A DNA stretch of 6,433 nt, taken from NCBI GenBank assembly GCA_030591625.1, contig JAUVAR010000158.1, positions 1 to 6,433 on the forward strand, given 5' to 3'. The translations under genes were made by a program, and so were the position numbers. How positions within the stretch are numbered: position 1 is the first letter of the stretch; each line of letters opens with the position of its first letter. The stretch is from Candidatus Zixiibacteriota bacterium (lineage in GTDB: Bacteria > Zixibacteria > MSB-5A5 > GN15 > FEB-12). Positions 5,741-6,433 of the stretch are shown here, one piece after another. The notes below the pieces were generated by a model, which was not told the origin of the DNA, did no database searches, and worked only from the letters and a program-made list of their open reading frames with translations.

Positions 5741-6433
5741 ATGGGTACATACTTAAAACGATTTGTCTTTGCATCGCTGCTCTATTTAGGGGTTGCTGTT
5801 ATTTTTGGTGTCTTGAGTGGTCTGTTTGATCTTGGTTATGTTGGTTTCTATGCTCATTCGCATTTCAATTTAGTCGGCTTTATGTCGATGATGATTTTCG
5901 GAATTGCTTACTTTATCTTACCTCGTTTCAATGGTGCAGAACTAAGGTTCCCATCCTGGATTCCGATTCACTTCTGGCTTGGAAATATAAGTTTGATCGG
6001 AATGGTTATATTCCGTGGTCTGCAAGTTTCGACTGGTGAGGACTTCTATTTTGCTCTATTCGGGATTTTTGCATCGTTGCAGGCGATCACGATTTTCATG
6101 TTTATAATTAACGTATGGATTACACTTGCAGCTAAGCCTGAAGATAAAACTGAAGAAGTTGAAGCTCCAAAAGAGGTTGCTCCGGCAGTAGCCAAACAAT
6201 CAGCCCCGTCTGTTTTTGTAACACCTGATTCAAAAGTTGGCGAACTGGTTGATACATGTCCATCACTTATGGACATACTCGTTGAAGCAGGACTGAAATC
6301 ACTCGCAATGCCCGGTCATATTGATAAGGTTCGAACAGTAGGGGTGACAATCGGGATGGCTGCCACCAATCATAGTCTTGATCTTGATGAATTGATTGTT
6401 GCAATCGAATCAGAATTACAATCTAAAGGGTTC
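5741..6433 (+). CDS. Four-helix heme-copper-oxidase-like membrane protein with C-terminal DUF1858 domain (3' end open)
   Basis: The frame is open from ATG 5741 to the window end, giving 231 residues without a stop. Four hydrophobic segments are visible at residues about 8-29, 42-61, 73-92 and 104-129. The second follows AHSHFNLVGFMSMMIFGIAY (38-57) and LPRF (60-63). This resembles the His-containing helix region of cbb3/NorB-type oxidase subunit I and of short stand-alone relatives; His39, His41 and His77 could bind heme. Residues about 132-156 are an Ala/Pro/Glu/Lys linker. Residues about 158-230 match DUF1858: TPDSKVGELVDTCPSLMDIL, then GLKSLAMPGH, then LDLDELIVAIESEL. DUF1858 occurs in ScdA/RIC-type iron-sulfur repair proteins and near hybrid-cluster proteins. 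The CxxC seen in one DUF1858 subtype is absent. With the FNR-like promoter, a role in anaerobic or nitrosative stress metabolism is an inference. At four helices it is too short to be a full 12-helix oxidase subunit. Confidence 0.8.
   Translation, partial: MGTYLKRFVFASLLYLGVAVIFGVLSGLFDLGYVGFYAHSHFNLVGFMSMMIFGIAYFILPRFNGAELRFPSWIPIHFWLGNISLIGMVIFRGLQVSTGEDFYFALFGIFASLQAITIFMFIINVWITLAAKPEDKTEEVEAPKEVAPAVAKQSAPSVFVTPDSKVGELVDTCPSLMDILVEAGLKSLAMPGHIDKVRTVGVTIGMAATNHSLDLDELIVAIESELQSKGF

Noticed and set aside
1..6433. CRISPR arrays, tRNA or rRNA genes, insertion sequences, attachment sites
   Set aside because: No regularly spaced repeats, cloverleaf, transposase or terminal inverted repeats were seen; almost all of the sequence is accounted for by seven same-strand genes.

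Overview
The window looks like chromosomal DNA from a Gram-negative (diderm) bacterium. The evidence is a Tol-Pal cell-envelope cluster with an outer-membrane peptidoglycan-binding lipoprotein, a periplasmic TolB propeller and a YbgF/CpoB-type lipoprotein. Base composition is moderate and codon use is similar throughout, with no sign of a mobile element. Two points suggest a lineage outside Proteobacteria, perhaps in the FCB group (Zixibacteria-like): a TonB-family protein sits where TolA would be, and a membrane protein related to heme-copper oxidase subunit I is joined to a DUF1858 domain. That placement is an inference and was not tested.

Layout, all genes on the + strand. (1) 1-234: C-terminal end of a TonB/TolA-family energy transducer, overlapping the next start codon. 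(2) 231-1556: tolB. (3) 1557-1705: intergenic gap with a possible promoter and a directly repeated TTGACGGT. (4) 1706-2218: pal, with a 13-proline tract. (5) 2239-3036: ybgF/cpoB, predicted to be a lipoprotein. (6) 3037-3564: an unrecognised 175-residue cytoplasmic-looking protein, abutting ybgF, with two DUF2283-like halves. (7) 3619-5625: ligA, a complete NAD+-dependent DNA ligase. (8) 5666-5740: an FNR/CRP-type site, a -10 box and a ribosome binding site. (9) 5741-6433: a four-helix oxidase-like membrane protein with a C-terminal DUF1858 domain, still open at the window end.

The first four genes form the energy-transducing and outer-membrane end of a Tol-Pal machine. The TonB/TolA-type protein carries proton-motive-force energy across the periplasm, TolB relays it, Pal anchors the outer membrane to peptidoglycan, and YbgF/CpoB couples the system to wall synthesis. 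The small gene after ybgF and then ligA follow on the same strand with short gaps and may be co-transcribed. The last gene appears to be a separate unit controlled by oxygen or nitrosative stress: an FNR-like palindrome lies exactly where a class II activator would bind relative to its -10 box. This gene and its promoter are the most interesting part of the window; the remainder is largely ordinary housekeeping sequence.
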